Below, piece by piece: positions 1 through 6,490 of a stretch of DNA of 32,201 bases. Each line of letters starts with the position of its first letter. Positions within the stretch are counted from its first letter, which is position 1. This DNA comes from Lutibacter sp. (GTDB lineage: Bacteria > Bacteroidota > Bacteroidia > Flavobacteriales > Flavobacteriaceae), in the NCBI GenBank assembly GCA_003516285.1, contig DPCK01000084.1:31012-63212 (forward strand), given 5' to 3'. A program made the position numbers and the translations under genes. The notes under the pieces are model-generated. The model was given only the letters and a program-made list of their open reading frames with translations, ran no database searches and was not told where the DNA came from.

Positions 1-270
1 AGCAACCCAAAGAGCCGACTTAAAAAGCCAATATTTTAACAATACATCTCGGCGGTCTGGGTGATGTGGATTAAAAAAATTCAATTTATTTTACAGAAAA
101 AGATCATCAGACTAGACTTTTTTGTTACTTTTTTGGGCGATGCAAAAAAGTAAAGAACACAGATCATTGCGAGAAGGGTTACTGAGGCGAAGCCAAAAAA
201 TCCGACGCGGCAACCTGCCGTGAACTAACTTAATCTCATAAGAAAGTAGTTGTGAACTAACTTAATCACC
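1..270. repeat. Composite dispersed-repeat block at window start
   Basis: Three repeat modules lie end to end. Bases 1-62 are a diverged copy of the module seen at 1035-1088 and 6065-6116, recognisable by CAACCCAAAGAGCC and GGCGGTCTGG. Bases 73-153 match 6125-6205 and end in a hairpin with 11-bp arms (125-135 and 143-153). Bases 164-270 match the module with CATTGCGAG, GACGCGGCAACCTG and a repeated GAACTAAC unit found at 1199, 3873, 30120, 30465 and 31915. No gene is seen in this stretch. Confidence 0.75.
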
Positions 271-294
271 TAACCAATCTTTTCCCCATAAAAC

Positions 295-325
295 TTTCCA
301 ATTAAATAAAAAACGAGTACTTTTG
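295..325 (+). promoter_or_regulatory. Bacteroidota-type promoter of the winged-helix gene
   Basis: TACTTTTG at 318-325 is a full match to the Bacteroidota -7 consensus TAnnTTTG. A weak TTT at 295-297 sits at about the right distance for the -33 box. Transcription would start near 332, which excludes the upstream in-frame TTG at 323 as the start codon and favours the ATG at 350. Confidence 0.5.
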
Positions 326-349
326 TTGCTCAATAATCATGCTAAAACT

Positions 350-862
350 ATGTTAGAGTCCCTAATCACCTCAAAAACCCGCATCCGCATCCTGGTAAAG
401 TTTTTCATAAACGCAGCCAATATGGGACATTTACGCGGTTTGGCCGAGGAGATGAACGAATCCACCAACGCCATTCGCAAAGAACTAAACAACCTTTCCA
501 AAGCCGGTTATCTGGAAAAAGAAGCGATTCAAAACCGCATTTCCTATAAAGCCAATACCAGCCACCCATTATTTGCCACCCTTCAAAAAATTGTGTACCA
601 ACATTTGGGACTCGATGCCATTGTGGTGATGATTTTGGAACGTATGGGCGAAGTAAAAAAGATTGTGGTCATCGGAGATTATGCCGAGGGAAAAGATTCA
701 GGCACCATAGAAGTGGTGGTGGTAGGCGCTGCCCTGAACACAGAATACATCGAACAGCTGGCAGTGAAAATTGAAGAACAAATCAGCCGTAAAGTGCAAT
801 TTTTAATCACCCAGGAATATAAGGGAAAGGGATTGACGATATATGAAGGAATGGCCCCCTAA
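350..862 (+). CDS. Winged-helix regulator with degenerate nucleotidyltransferase-like domain
   Basis: A 170-residue protein. The N-terminal part, about residues 1-65, looks like an ArsR-type winged helix, with a recognition-helix segment around NESTNAIRKELNNLSKAGYL and a wing rich in basic residues. The C-terminal part has the outline of a minimal nucleotidyltransferase domain (GDYAEGKDSGTIEVVVVG), but Gly-Ser is Gly-Asp and the catalytic Asp-x-Asp is lost, so it probably binds or senses rather than catalyses. The ATG at 350 is chosen because an upstream TTG overlaps the -7 promoter box. The last codons and the TAA lie in a dispersed repeat that recurs at 1092. It is the first gene of the locus, ahead of the UpxY-type gene, so a regulatory role in polysaccharide expression is likely. 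The target is unknown. Confidence 0.75.
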   Translation: MLESLITSKTRIRILVKFFINAANMGHLRGLAEEMNESTNAIRKELNNLSKAGYLEKEAIQNRISYKANTSHPLFATLQKIVYQHLGLDAIVVMILERMGEVKKIVVIGDYAEGKDSGTIEVVVVGAALNTEYIEQLAVKIEEQISRKVQFLITQEYKGKGLTIYEGMAP

Positions 863-880
863 CCCCCGAAGGGGGAATTG
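854..880. repeat. 27-bp dispersed repeat, copy 1
   Basis: The segment beginning GCCCCCTAACCCCCGAAG is identical over 27 bases to 1092-1118. A related inverted copy lies at 7690-7720. It can fold through CCCCC/GGGGG. It overlaps the end of the upstream gene and supplies its stop codon. Confidence 0.8.
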
Positions 881-1390
881 TTAAGGTATATAGCTAATTA
901 GAATTATATAAAAGGTTTTTGGATTTATAAAAGCATAAAATATTTAGAAATATTAACCAATAACCCAAATCAAAAAGAACCGTCATATGATTTTTTTCGT
1001 TTTAAAATAGGCTATTTTTTAGCGTTGGCCGACGGAGCAACCCAAAGAGCCTCGAGGCTGGCGAAGCGATGGGAGAGGCAGTCTGGGTAAAGCCCCCTAA
1101 CCCCCGAAGGGGGAATTGATAGTGGAAATGTGAAAACTCAATCGTGAAAGCGAAAACAAATTTCGTCATTGTACTTCTGTAAAGCTCCTTAAAATCGACG
1201 TCATTGCGAGGTGTTATGGAGCGATAGCGAAAGAACAACGCGGCAACCTATTGTGAACTACCGAAATGTAGTGGGCAAACTGTTAATACAGTAGCATTAA
1301 GTTAATAATAAGTAAAAAACCGCACGACTGCAAGATCGCACGACTGCATCCCGATAGCTATCGGGACAAAAAAGAAAGAATAAAACAACT
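863..1390. repeat. Intergenic region filled with dispersed repeats
   Basis: No convincing gene is present. Bases 881-980 are AT-rich and include the small palindrome at 939-954. Bases 981-1088 form a module that recurs at 6011-6116 (starts CGTCATATGATTTTTTTCGT). Bases 1092-1118 are the second copy of the 27-bp repeat. Bases 1147-1171 recur at 30100, 30443 and 31898. Bases 1199-1297 match the region around 3873-4018, including ACTGT/ACAGT arms separated by four bases. An inverted relative of 1199-1263 is at 32127-32195. Confidence 0.75.
1318..1366. repeat. Octamer tandem repeat plus perfect palindrome in the UpxY leader
   Basis: About four 8-bp units of the form GACYGCAM run from 1318 to 1349. 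The perfect 18-bp palindrome TCCCGATAGCTATCGGGA follows at 1349-1366, 24 bases before the next start codon. The octamer is the same as the nine-unit array at 6388-6462. The palindrome recurs with a swapped outer base pair at 28788-28805. In RNA it would form a hairpin in the 5' leader of the antiterminator gene. Confidence 0.7.
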
Positions 1391-1861
1391 ATGACCTGGT
1401 TCGCATTATATACCAAACCAAGATCCGAAAAAAAAGTCGCAGATCGCTTAGCGCAATCCGGCATAGAAGTATATTGCCCAATGGTCACGCAAATAAAACA
1501 ATGGTCAGACCGGAAGAAAAAAACGGAAACACCCCTTATTCCTTCTTATGTGTTTGTGAACAGGGAAGAAAAAAACAGAAACGATGTTTTTGAAGTTCCC
1601 GGCGTGGTGCGTTACCTCTTTTGGCTGGGAAAACCTGCCATAGTTAGGAATAATGAAATTTTGGCCCTGCAGGAAAGCTTAAAAGAAACACTGTCATCGG
1701 TAGCAATAACCGCCTATAAAACGGGGGATACCATCCATATTCCTGACGGACCCTTTAAAGGAAAAGAAGGCATCGTAAAACAAGTGAGCAATACCAAATT
1801 GCAACTCGTATTAAAAGAGCTGGGAATGTTAATTACCCTGACCAAAGAAGAAAAAAAATAA
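1391..1861 (+). CDS. UpxY-family (NusG-like) transcription antiterminator
   Basis: A 156-residue NusG paralogue. The N-terminal NGN domain, about residues 1-95, starts with the typical WFALYTKPRSEKKVADRL and includes a PSYVFV strand and a PGVVRYLFW segment. A KOW-like segment follows near residues 107-140 (GPFKGKEGIVKQV). In Bacteroides, UpxY proteins ride on RNA polymerase and prevent early termination in the leader of their own capsule operon. Its place near the start of a long polysaccharide locus fits that role. It starts 24 bases after a hairpin-forming palindrome and is followed directly by another. It is not the housekeeping NusG, which normally sits beside ribosomal protein genes. Confidence 0.9.
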   Translation: MTWFALYTKPRSEKKVADRLAQSGIEVYCPMVTQIKQWSDRKKKTETPLIPSYVFVNREEKNRNDVFEVPGVVRYLFWLGKPAIVRNNEILALQESLKETLSSVAITAYKTGDTIHIPDGPFKGKEGIVKQVSNTKLQLVLKELGMLITLTKEEKK

Positions 1862-1877
1862 GAAACCCCGGGGTTTC
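1862..1877. terminator. Perfect 16-bp palindrome abutting the UpxY stop codon
   Basis: GAAACCCCGGGGTTTC begins at the base after the TAA stop. It can form a GC-rich stem with a CCGG loop. No T-tract follows on the + strand, so it is not a standard intrinsic terminator. It could be a pause site, an RNA 3'-end stabiliser or a target of antitermination. Confidence 0.4.
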
Positions 1878-2013
1878 AAAAACATAAAAAAATTACCTTT
1901 GTTGGCTTAAAAATGGGACTGACCGGGCGAAGCCATGACATGAGGAGTTGGAAGCCCTTAAAAAAATTACACGGATTAACACAAATTAATCCGAATTAAA
2001 CCGAATTTAACGA

Positions 2014-2439
2014 ATGGATTCCATAGATAAAATAGTTTATAAAGAAGAAAGCTTTAAAATTATTGGTGCTTGTATGAAAGTTCATCGCTCATTAGGTGCA
2101 GGATTCTTGGAGGCGGTTTATGAAGAAGCATTGGAAAAGGAATTTCAAATCCAAAATATCCCTTTTAAAAAACAAGTGAAATTGGAATTATTTTATGACA
2201 ATCAGAAATTAAAAAAACAGTATAGGGCAGACTTCGTATGTTATGATACCATTATTTTGGAAATAAAAGCAGTAGTTCAAATACCTATTGCATTTAATGC
2301 ACAGTTGAAAAATTATCTAAAATGCACAAAAATGGAATTGGGAATGCTCATTAATTTTGGCACACCCTCTTTAACTTATAAAAGAATATTAAATTCACCC
2401 AATTCACCCAATTCACCCAATTCGCATAATTCGGATTAA
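2014..2439 (+). CDS. GxxExxY family protein
   Basis: A 141-residue member of the GxxExxY family, often found inside polysaccharide loci of Bacteroidota. The name motif is GFLEAVY at residues 30-36. D73 and ILEIKAV (E83, K85) give the D...ExK arrangement of PD-(D/E)xK nuclease folds. Nuclease activity is not established for the family, and the role here is unknown. The C-terminal tail, residues 128-141, is a low-complexity Asn-Ser-Pro repeat encoded by tandem AATTCACCC units, which look like a leader repeat of the next gene captured as coding sequence. The functional domain probably ends near residue 126. Confidence 0.85.
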   Translation: MDSIDKIVYKEESFKIIGACMKVHRSLGAGFLEAVYEEALEKEFQIQNIPFKKQVKLELFYDNQKLKKQYRADFVCYDTIILEIKAVVQIPIAFNAQLKNYLKCTKMELGMLINFGTPSLTYKRILNSPNSPNSPNSHNSD

Positions 2440-2462
2440 TTCGTATTTAAAATTCGTATATA
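2392..2462. repeat. AATTC-based tandem repeat at the GxxExxY/ugd junction
   Basis: Nine-base units AATTCACCC recur about three times, then degenerate AATTCG units continue up to the ugd start codon. Related AATTCG-rich stretches precede the start codons at 2014 (about 1970-2013, weaker) and 4120 (4067-4119). Part of the array is translated as the tail of the upstream protein. Confidence 0.7.
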
Positions 2463-3794
2463 ATGAATATAGCAGTAATAGGCACCGGATATGTAGGACT
2501 CGTTTCAGGAACTTGTTTCTCGGAAATGGGAAATAAAGTAACCTGCGTAGATATTGATGCCAATAAAATCGACAACCTGAATAAAGGAATCATTCCAATT
2601 TATGAACCGGGCTTGGAACCTATGGTCCTAAAAAACGTGACAGATGGCAACTTGTTTTTCACCACCAATTTTGAGCAAGCCATTAAAAATACCGAAATCG
2701 TATTTATCGCCGTAGGCACCCCAATGGGGGATGATGGCTCAGCCGATCTTCAATATGTATTGGCAGTGGCCAAATCCATCGGGGAAACGATGCAAAAACG
2801 ATTGGTGGTGGTCGACAAATCTACCGTGCCCATCGGAACGGCCGACAAGGTAAAAGCAACCATCCAAACAGCATTGGACAAAAGAAAGGCAAACATAGAA
2901 TTTGACGTGGTCTCAAACCCTGAATTTCTGAAAGAAGGTGCTGCCATTATCGATTTTATGAAACCCGACCGGGTGGTCATAGGATCGGACAGCGACTACG
3001 CCATCGAAAAAATGAAACAATTGTACGCGCCATTCTCTATGTCACACGAGCGTTTTATCGTGATGGACGTCCGTTCCGCCGAAATGACCAAATACGCCGC
3101 GAATGCGATGCTGGCCACCAAGATTTCTTTTATGAATGAAATTGCCAATATTTGTGAAAAAGTGGGTGCCGACGCCAATCAGGTGCGTATCGGCATTGGT
3201 TCCGACAGCAGAATAGGCTATGGATTCATTTATCCCGGATGCGGTTACGGAGGCTCTTGTTTCCCAAAAGACGTAAAAGCCTTGATGAAAATTGCCGAAG
3301 AACACCAATACCATCCAAAATTAATCACCTCGGTGGAAGAAGTGAACGATGCCCAAAAATTGGTGGTAGCCCATAAAATAGTAAAACGTTTTGGCGAAGA
3401 TTTAACCGGAAAAACGTTTGGCGTATGGGGACTGGCCTTCAAGCCGGGAACCGATGATATGCGCGAAGCCCCTGCCATTTATATCATTAAAGAATTGGTT
3501 AAAAGAGGTGCCAAAATCCAGGCATACGACCCAAAAGCGATGGAAGAGGCAAAAGACTTTTATTTAAAAGACACCAAAAATGTAGTGTATGTCAGTTCAA
3601 AATACGAGGCCTTAAAAAATGCAGATGCGATGGTGTTGCTCACCGAATGGAAAGAATTCCGTTCCCCCGATTTTGAGGAAATAAACAAATTATTAAAAAC
3701 CCCAGTCATTTTCGACGGCCGCAACCAATACAATATTTTTAACCTGGAAGAAAAAGGGTTTGAGTATTATCAAATAGGGAGGACAGAGCGTTAA
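2463..3794 (+). CDS. ugd: UDP-glucose 6-dehydrogenase
   Basis: Oxidises UDP-glucose to UDP-glucuronate in the cytoplasm with two NAD+, giving a precursor for acidic surface polysaccharide. The 443-residue length is normal. The Rossmann motif GTGYVGL is at residues 7-13, and the catalytic cysteine is C266 in GYGGSCFPKD. The conserved segment around SAEMTKYAANAMLATK contains the active-site lysine K220. The GGSC version and the best overall fit distinguish it from the UDP-ManNAc dehydrogenase at 19813, which has GGHC. The protein ends YYQIGRTER. The codons for RTER and the stop lie in a dispersed repeat that recurs at 30472, so the natural C-terminus has probably been replaced. Confidence 0.95.
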   Translation: MNIAVIGTGYVGLVSGTCFSEMGNKVTCVDIDANKIDNLNKGIIPIYEPGLEPMVLKNVTDGNLFFTTNFEQAIKNTEIVFIAVGTPMGDDGSADLQYVLAVAKSIGETMQKRLVVVDKSTVPIGTADKVKATIQTALDKRKANIEFDVVSNPEFLKEGAAIIDFMKPDRVVIGSDSDYAIEKMKQLYAPFSMSHERFIVMDVRSAEMTKYAANAMLATKISFMNEIANICEKVGADANQVRIGIGSDSRIGYGFIYPGCGYGGSCFPKDVKALMKIAEEHQYHPKLITSVEEVNDAQKLVVAHKIVKRFGEDLTGKTFGVWGLAFKPGTDDMREAPAIYIIKELVKRGAKIQAYDPKAMEEAKDFYLKDTKNVVYVSSKYEALKNADAMVLLTEWKEFRSPDFEEINKLLKTPVIFDGRNQYNIFNLEEKGFEYYQIGRTER

Positions 3795-3842
3795 AAAAAT
3801 GTTCAGTGAACATTTTTAGCGATAGGGCCAGTTGGCGCGTTG
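3780..3842 (+). terminator. Repeat-borne hairpin terminator at the ugd 3' end
   Basis: The repeat starts AGGACAGAGCGTTAA, supplying the ugd stop codon. Next comes AAAAATGTTC (3795-3804), a 3-base loop and GAACATTTTT (3808-3817), a 10-bp stem flanked by A and T tracts like a bidirectional intrinsic terminator. Close copies are at 30472-30536 and 31924-31987, and a diverged one at 29923-29959. Confidence 0.6.
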
Positions 3843-4119
3843 GGCCTTATAGTTCAAAGCTAATTAAAACCGACGTCATTGCGATGGAGCAACGAAATGA
3901 AATGAAGTAGCGACTGCGGCAACCTGTCCCGAACTAACTTAATCATCTAAGAAACCTGTTGTGAACTAACGAAATGTATTATGGCAAACTGTTTATACAG
4001 TAGCCGTATTAACATAATTAAAATATACAAGATCTTTAAAAAATCACACAACCCTAACACAAAACAATTCGCCCAATTCGGATTAATTCGTGAAAATTCG
4101 TAACAAAAATTCGTACAAA
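3843..4119. repeat. Repeat-filled gap before the nucleotidylyltransferase gene
   Basis: Bases 3873-4018 are a dispersed module (GTCATTGCGATGGAGCAACG, GCGGCAACCTGTC, two GAACTAAC units, then ACTGT/ACAGT arms) shared with 1199-1297 and 30114-30305. Bases 4067-4119 are AATTCG-rich and lead straight into the ATG at 4120. No gene or TAnnTTTG promoter is evident. Confidence 0.65.
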
Positions 4120-4542
4120 ATGAAAAAAAAAGCAATCATAGTAAGCGGCTATTTTAACCCTGTTCATAAAGGGCATATTGAATATTTTAACAAGGCAAAA
4201 GCACAAGGTGACAAATTATTTGTTATTGTAAATAATGATTTTCAGCGTGAATTAAAAGGATCTAAAGAATTTCAAACCGAATCAGAGCGGGTATTTATAG
4301 TGGAGAATTTGAAAGCGGTGGATAAGGTATTTTTATCGATTGATCAAGATCGGACAGTTTGCGAAACAATCCGTTTAATAAGTCAGGAACTTTCAAACGA
4401 GTATCAGTTAGGATTTGCAAATGGAGGAGATCAAAACAATACTTCAATACCTGAAGTGCCGGTTTGTAAAGAGTTGGGCATAGATTTAATAGATGGTTTA
4501 GGAGAAAAAATTCAATCGTCTTCTTGGTTGTTGAATAAATAA
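4120..4542 (+). CDS. Cytidylyltransferase/adenylyltransferase-family protein (HxGH)
   Basis: A 140-residue nucleotidylyltransferase of the class that includes glycerol-3-phosphate cytidylyltransferase and the C-terminal domain of HldE. Residues 6-19 carry the nucleotide-binding start with HKGH at 16-19. NGGDQ at 101-105 resembles the KGGDY of HldE, and the C-terminal GEKIQSSSWLL occupies the place of the usual substrate-gating S/T-rich segment. It should join CMP or AMP to a phosphorylated sugar or polyol. The substrate cannot be told from sequence. The ATG at 4120 is preferred over an upstream in-frame GTG at 4090, which lies in leader repeat. It is followed 25 bases later by a phosphomannose-isomerase-like cupin, possibly a functional partner. 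Confidence 0.8.
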   Translation: MKKKAIIVSGYFNPVHKGHIEYFNKAKAQGDKLFVIVNNDFQRELKGSKEFQTESERVFIVENLKAVDKVFLSIDQDRTVCETIRLISQELSNEYQLGFANGGDQNNTSIPEVPVCKELGIDLIDGLGEKIQSSSWLLNK

Positions 4543-4567
4543 AATAATTGGATAACAATAAAAAAAT

Positions 4568-4909
4568 ATGGAACACGATAAAAGACCATGGGGAGAATAT
4601 TGGGTATTGGAAGATGCACCAACACATAAAGTAAAAAGAATTTTGGTGTACCCGGGAGGGCGTTTGTCTTACCAGTACCACCACCAGCGCGCCGAAGTAT
4701 GGACAATGGTTTCCGGGGTGGGAAGAATCACTTTAGATGGAGAAATAAAAGACTATGCGGCAGGAGAAACCGCCATCATTCCTTTGGGTGCCAAACACCG
4801 AATTGAAAATCCTTTCACAGCACCCTTGGTTTTTATTGAAGTGCAGCACGGCACTTACTTCGGGGAAGATGACATTGTGCGCATTGAAGACGATTATCAA
4901 AGGGCTTAA
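4568..4909 (+). CDS. Phosphomannose isomerase type II-like cupin
   Basis: A single 113-residue cupin domain that matches the C-terminal isomerase part of bifunctional ManC/AlgA enzymes but lacks the guanylyltransferase part. The sequence starts with the typical RPWGEYWVLE. Metal ligands are expected at H38, H39, E43 and H77 (YHHQRAEVW and GAKHRI), and EVQHGTYFGEDDIVRIEDDY closes the domain as in the family. It could interconvert fructose-6-P and mannose-6-P for the GDP-mannose used by gmd and fcl, or act on the sugar of the upstream nucleotidylyltransferase. The third His of the usual HHH motif is Gln40. Confidence 0.85.
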   Translation: MEHDKRPWGEYWVLEDAPTHKVKRILVYPGGRLSYQYHHQRAEVWTMVSGVGRITLDGEIKDYAAGETAIIPLGAKHRIENPFTAPLVFIEVQHGTYFGEDDIVRIEDDYQRA

Positions 4910-4919
4910 TAAAAATAAT

Positions 4920-5885
4920 ATGATTTATAAAAACTCAAAAATTTACATTGCAGGCCATATGGGAATGGTGGGCAGTGCCATTAAGAGAACATTGATTGCC
5001 AAAGGCTATAAAAACATCATTGGAGCCACCAGCAAAGACCTTGATTTAAAAAATCAGCAGGCGGTAAATGATTTTATTACGCAGCACAATCCTGAGGTAA
5101 TCATTGACGCGGCGGCAAGGGTTGGCGGCATATTGGCCAACAGCAATTATCCTTACCAGTTCCTGATGGAAAATATGCAGATTCAGAATAATTTAATCGA
5201 TGCAGCTTTACAGGCCGGCATTGAAAAATTTATTTTCCTGGGAAGTTCTTGCATCTATCCAAAATTGGCGCCTCAGCCTTTAAAAGAAGAATATTTGTTA
5301 ACAGGTCCTTTAGAACCCACCAACGAATGGTATGCCATTGCAAAGATTTCAGGCGTAAAAGCTTGTGAAGCCATCAGAAAACAATACGGCAAGGATTATG
5401 TAAGTCTCATGCCAACCAATTTATACGGCACCCACGACAATTTCGATTTAAATACTTCCCACGTATTGCCGGCGATGTTGCGAAAGTTTCACGAAGCAAA
5501 ATTAAATAACAACGCACCTGTCGAACTATGGGGAAGCGGAACACCAATGAGGGAATTTCTCTTTGTGGATGATATGGCAGAAGCCGTGGTTTTCGCCCTA
5601 GAAAACAAACTTCCCGAATACCTGTATAACATAGGAACCGGCGAAGATTTAACCATCAGGGAATTGGCTGAAACCATCCAAAAAATCACAAAACATCAGG
5701 GAAAAATTATCTGGGACGCCACCAAACCCGACGGCACCCCAAGAAAACTATTAGATGTCTCAAAAATGCACCAATTGGGCTGGAAACACAAACTAAACCT
5801 GGAGCAAGGCATCCAAAAAACCTATGACTGGTTTTTGGAGAACGTAGAAAACGTAAAGAAAAATAACACGATAACCAACGAATAG
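4920..5885 (+). CDS. fcl: GDP-L-fucose synthase
   Basis: Makes GDP-L-fucose from GDP-4-keto-6-deoxymannose by 3,5-epimerisation and NADPH-dependent reduction. The 321-residue extended SDR has GHMGMVGSA at residues 12-20, AARVGGI at 65-71, the catalytic S109/S110/C111 segment (SSCIYP) and Y138-x3-K142 (YAIAK). GTGEDLTIRELA is also typical of the family. The start at 4920 gives the Rossmann strand directly; the reading frame is open further upstream only as overlap with the cupin gene. The Asn/Lys-rich tail after residue 305 is longer than the domain needs. It works with gmd at 6491, but the order is fcl then gmd with 605 bases of repeats between. Confidence 0.95.
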   Translation: MIYKNSKIYIAGHMGMVGSAIKRTLIAKGYKNIIGATSKDLDLKNQQAVNDFITQHNPEVIIDAAARVGGILANSNYPYQFLMENMQIQNNLIDAALQAGIEKFIFLGSSCIYPKLAPQPLKEEYLLTGPLEPTNEWYAIAKISGVKACEAIRKQYGKDYVSLMPTNLYGTHDNFDLNTSHVLPAMLRKFHEAKLNNNAPVELWGSGTPMREFLFVDDMAEAVVFALENKLPEYLYNIGTGEDLTIRELAETIQKITKHQGKIIWDATKPDGTPRKLLDVSKMHQLGWKHKLNLEQGIQKTYDWFLENVENVKKNNTITNE

Positions 5886-5898
5886 CTTTTATTACCAC

Positions 5899-5938
5899 AA
5901 TCAATTTTTCACCCCGACCCTAAAGGGAGAAATTGATT
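5899..5938 (+). terminator. Hairpin element A after fcl
   Basis: Perfect 9-bp arms AATCAATTT (5899-5907) and AAATTGATT (5930-5938) flank a 22-base core with ACCCCGACCCTAAAGGGAG. Ts follow the right arm. It could terminate transcription after fcl. Two more elements with the same core and different arms lie at 7752-7793 and 7823-7863. Confidence 0.55.
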
Positions 5939-6010
5939 TTAGAAGTTTAGAGATGCTAACATGAAAATAAATAAATTATAACAAAATTTGAATCGCTAAT
6001 AAAAGAAGCC

Positions 6011-6205
6011 CGTCATATGATTTTTTTCGTCGTAAAATATTGAAATTTTTAGCGCTGGCCGACGGAACAATCCAAAGAGCCTCGCGGCTGGAGAAGCGGA
6101 TGGAAAGGCGGTCTGGATGCTGGGGTTAAAAAAATTCAATTCATTTTACAGAAAAAGATCAGTAGACTAGATTTTTTGTTTCTTTTTCATCAATGGAAAA
6201 AGAAA
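6011..6205. repeat. Dispersed repeat modules before gmd
   Basis: Bases 6011-6116 repeat the module at 981-1088 (CGTCATATGATTTTTTTCGT, then TGGCCGACGG, AAAGAGCCTCG and GTCTGG). Bases 6125-6205 repeat 73-153 and end in a hairpin with 10-bp arms (6179-6188 and 6196-6205) and a 7-base loop. The arm sequence differs from the copy at 125-153 by compensating changes. Bases 6206-6387 hold no gene that I can support. Confidence 0.75.
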
Positions 6206-6387
6206 AAACATAAAATGAGATATAATCAGTGTTATTAGTTTACAATTAAAAATTAAAGGATCAATATAAATTAATGTTAGTAGGTAAATAAACCAATCAA
6301 CCAGCATAGAGACATAACAATTAACAGATTGCCATACCGCACCAAATGCGGCACAAGCAGTTTTTTCCAAAAACTTCGCAATGACGA

Positions 6388-6462
6388 GACCGCACGACCG
6401 CACAACCGCACGAATGCAAGACTGCAAGACCGCACGACCGCAAGACTGCACGACCGCAAGAC
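6388..6462. repeat. Nine-unit octamer tandem repeat in the gmd leader
   Basis: Nine 8-bp units of the form GACYGCAM (for example GACCGCAC and GACTGCAA) plus GAC, ending 28 bases before the gmd ATG. The same octamer occurs about four times before the UpxY gene at 1318-1349. An upstream in-frame extension of gmd through the repeat is possible but would encode low-complexity sequence. Confidence 0.8.
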
Positions 6463-6490
6463 AAATAAAGACCAACAAAAAAACACCACT

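Noticed and set aside
1002..1238. Minus-strand 78-codon frame
   Set aside because: It lies entirely in dispersed repeat modules and has no recognisable protein features.
2014..2439. GxxExxY protein as part of a restriction or defence system
   Set aside because: The nuclease-like fold is only a family resemblance. No methylase, helicase or toxin partner is nearby, and the family is common in polysaccharide loci.
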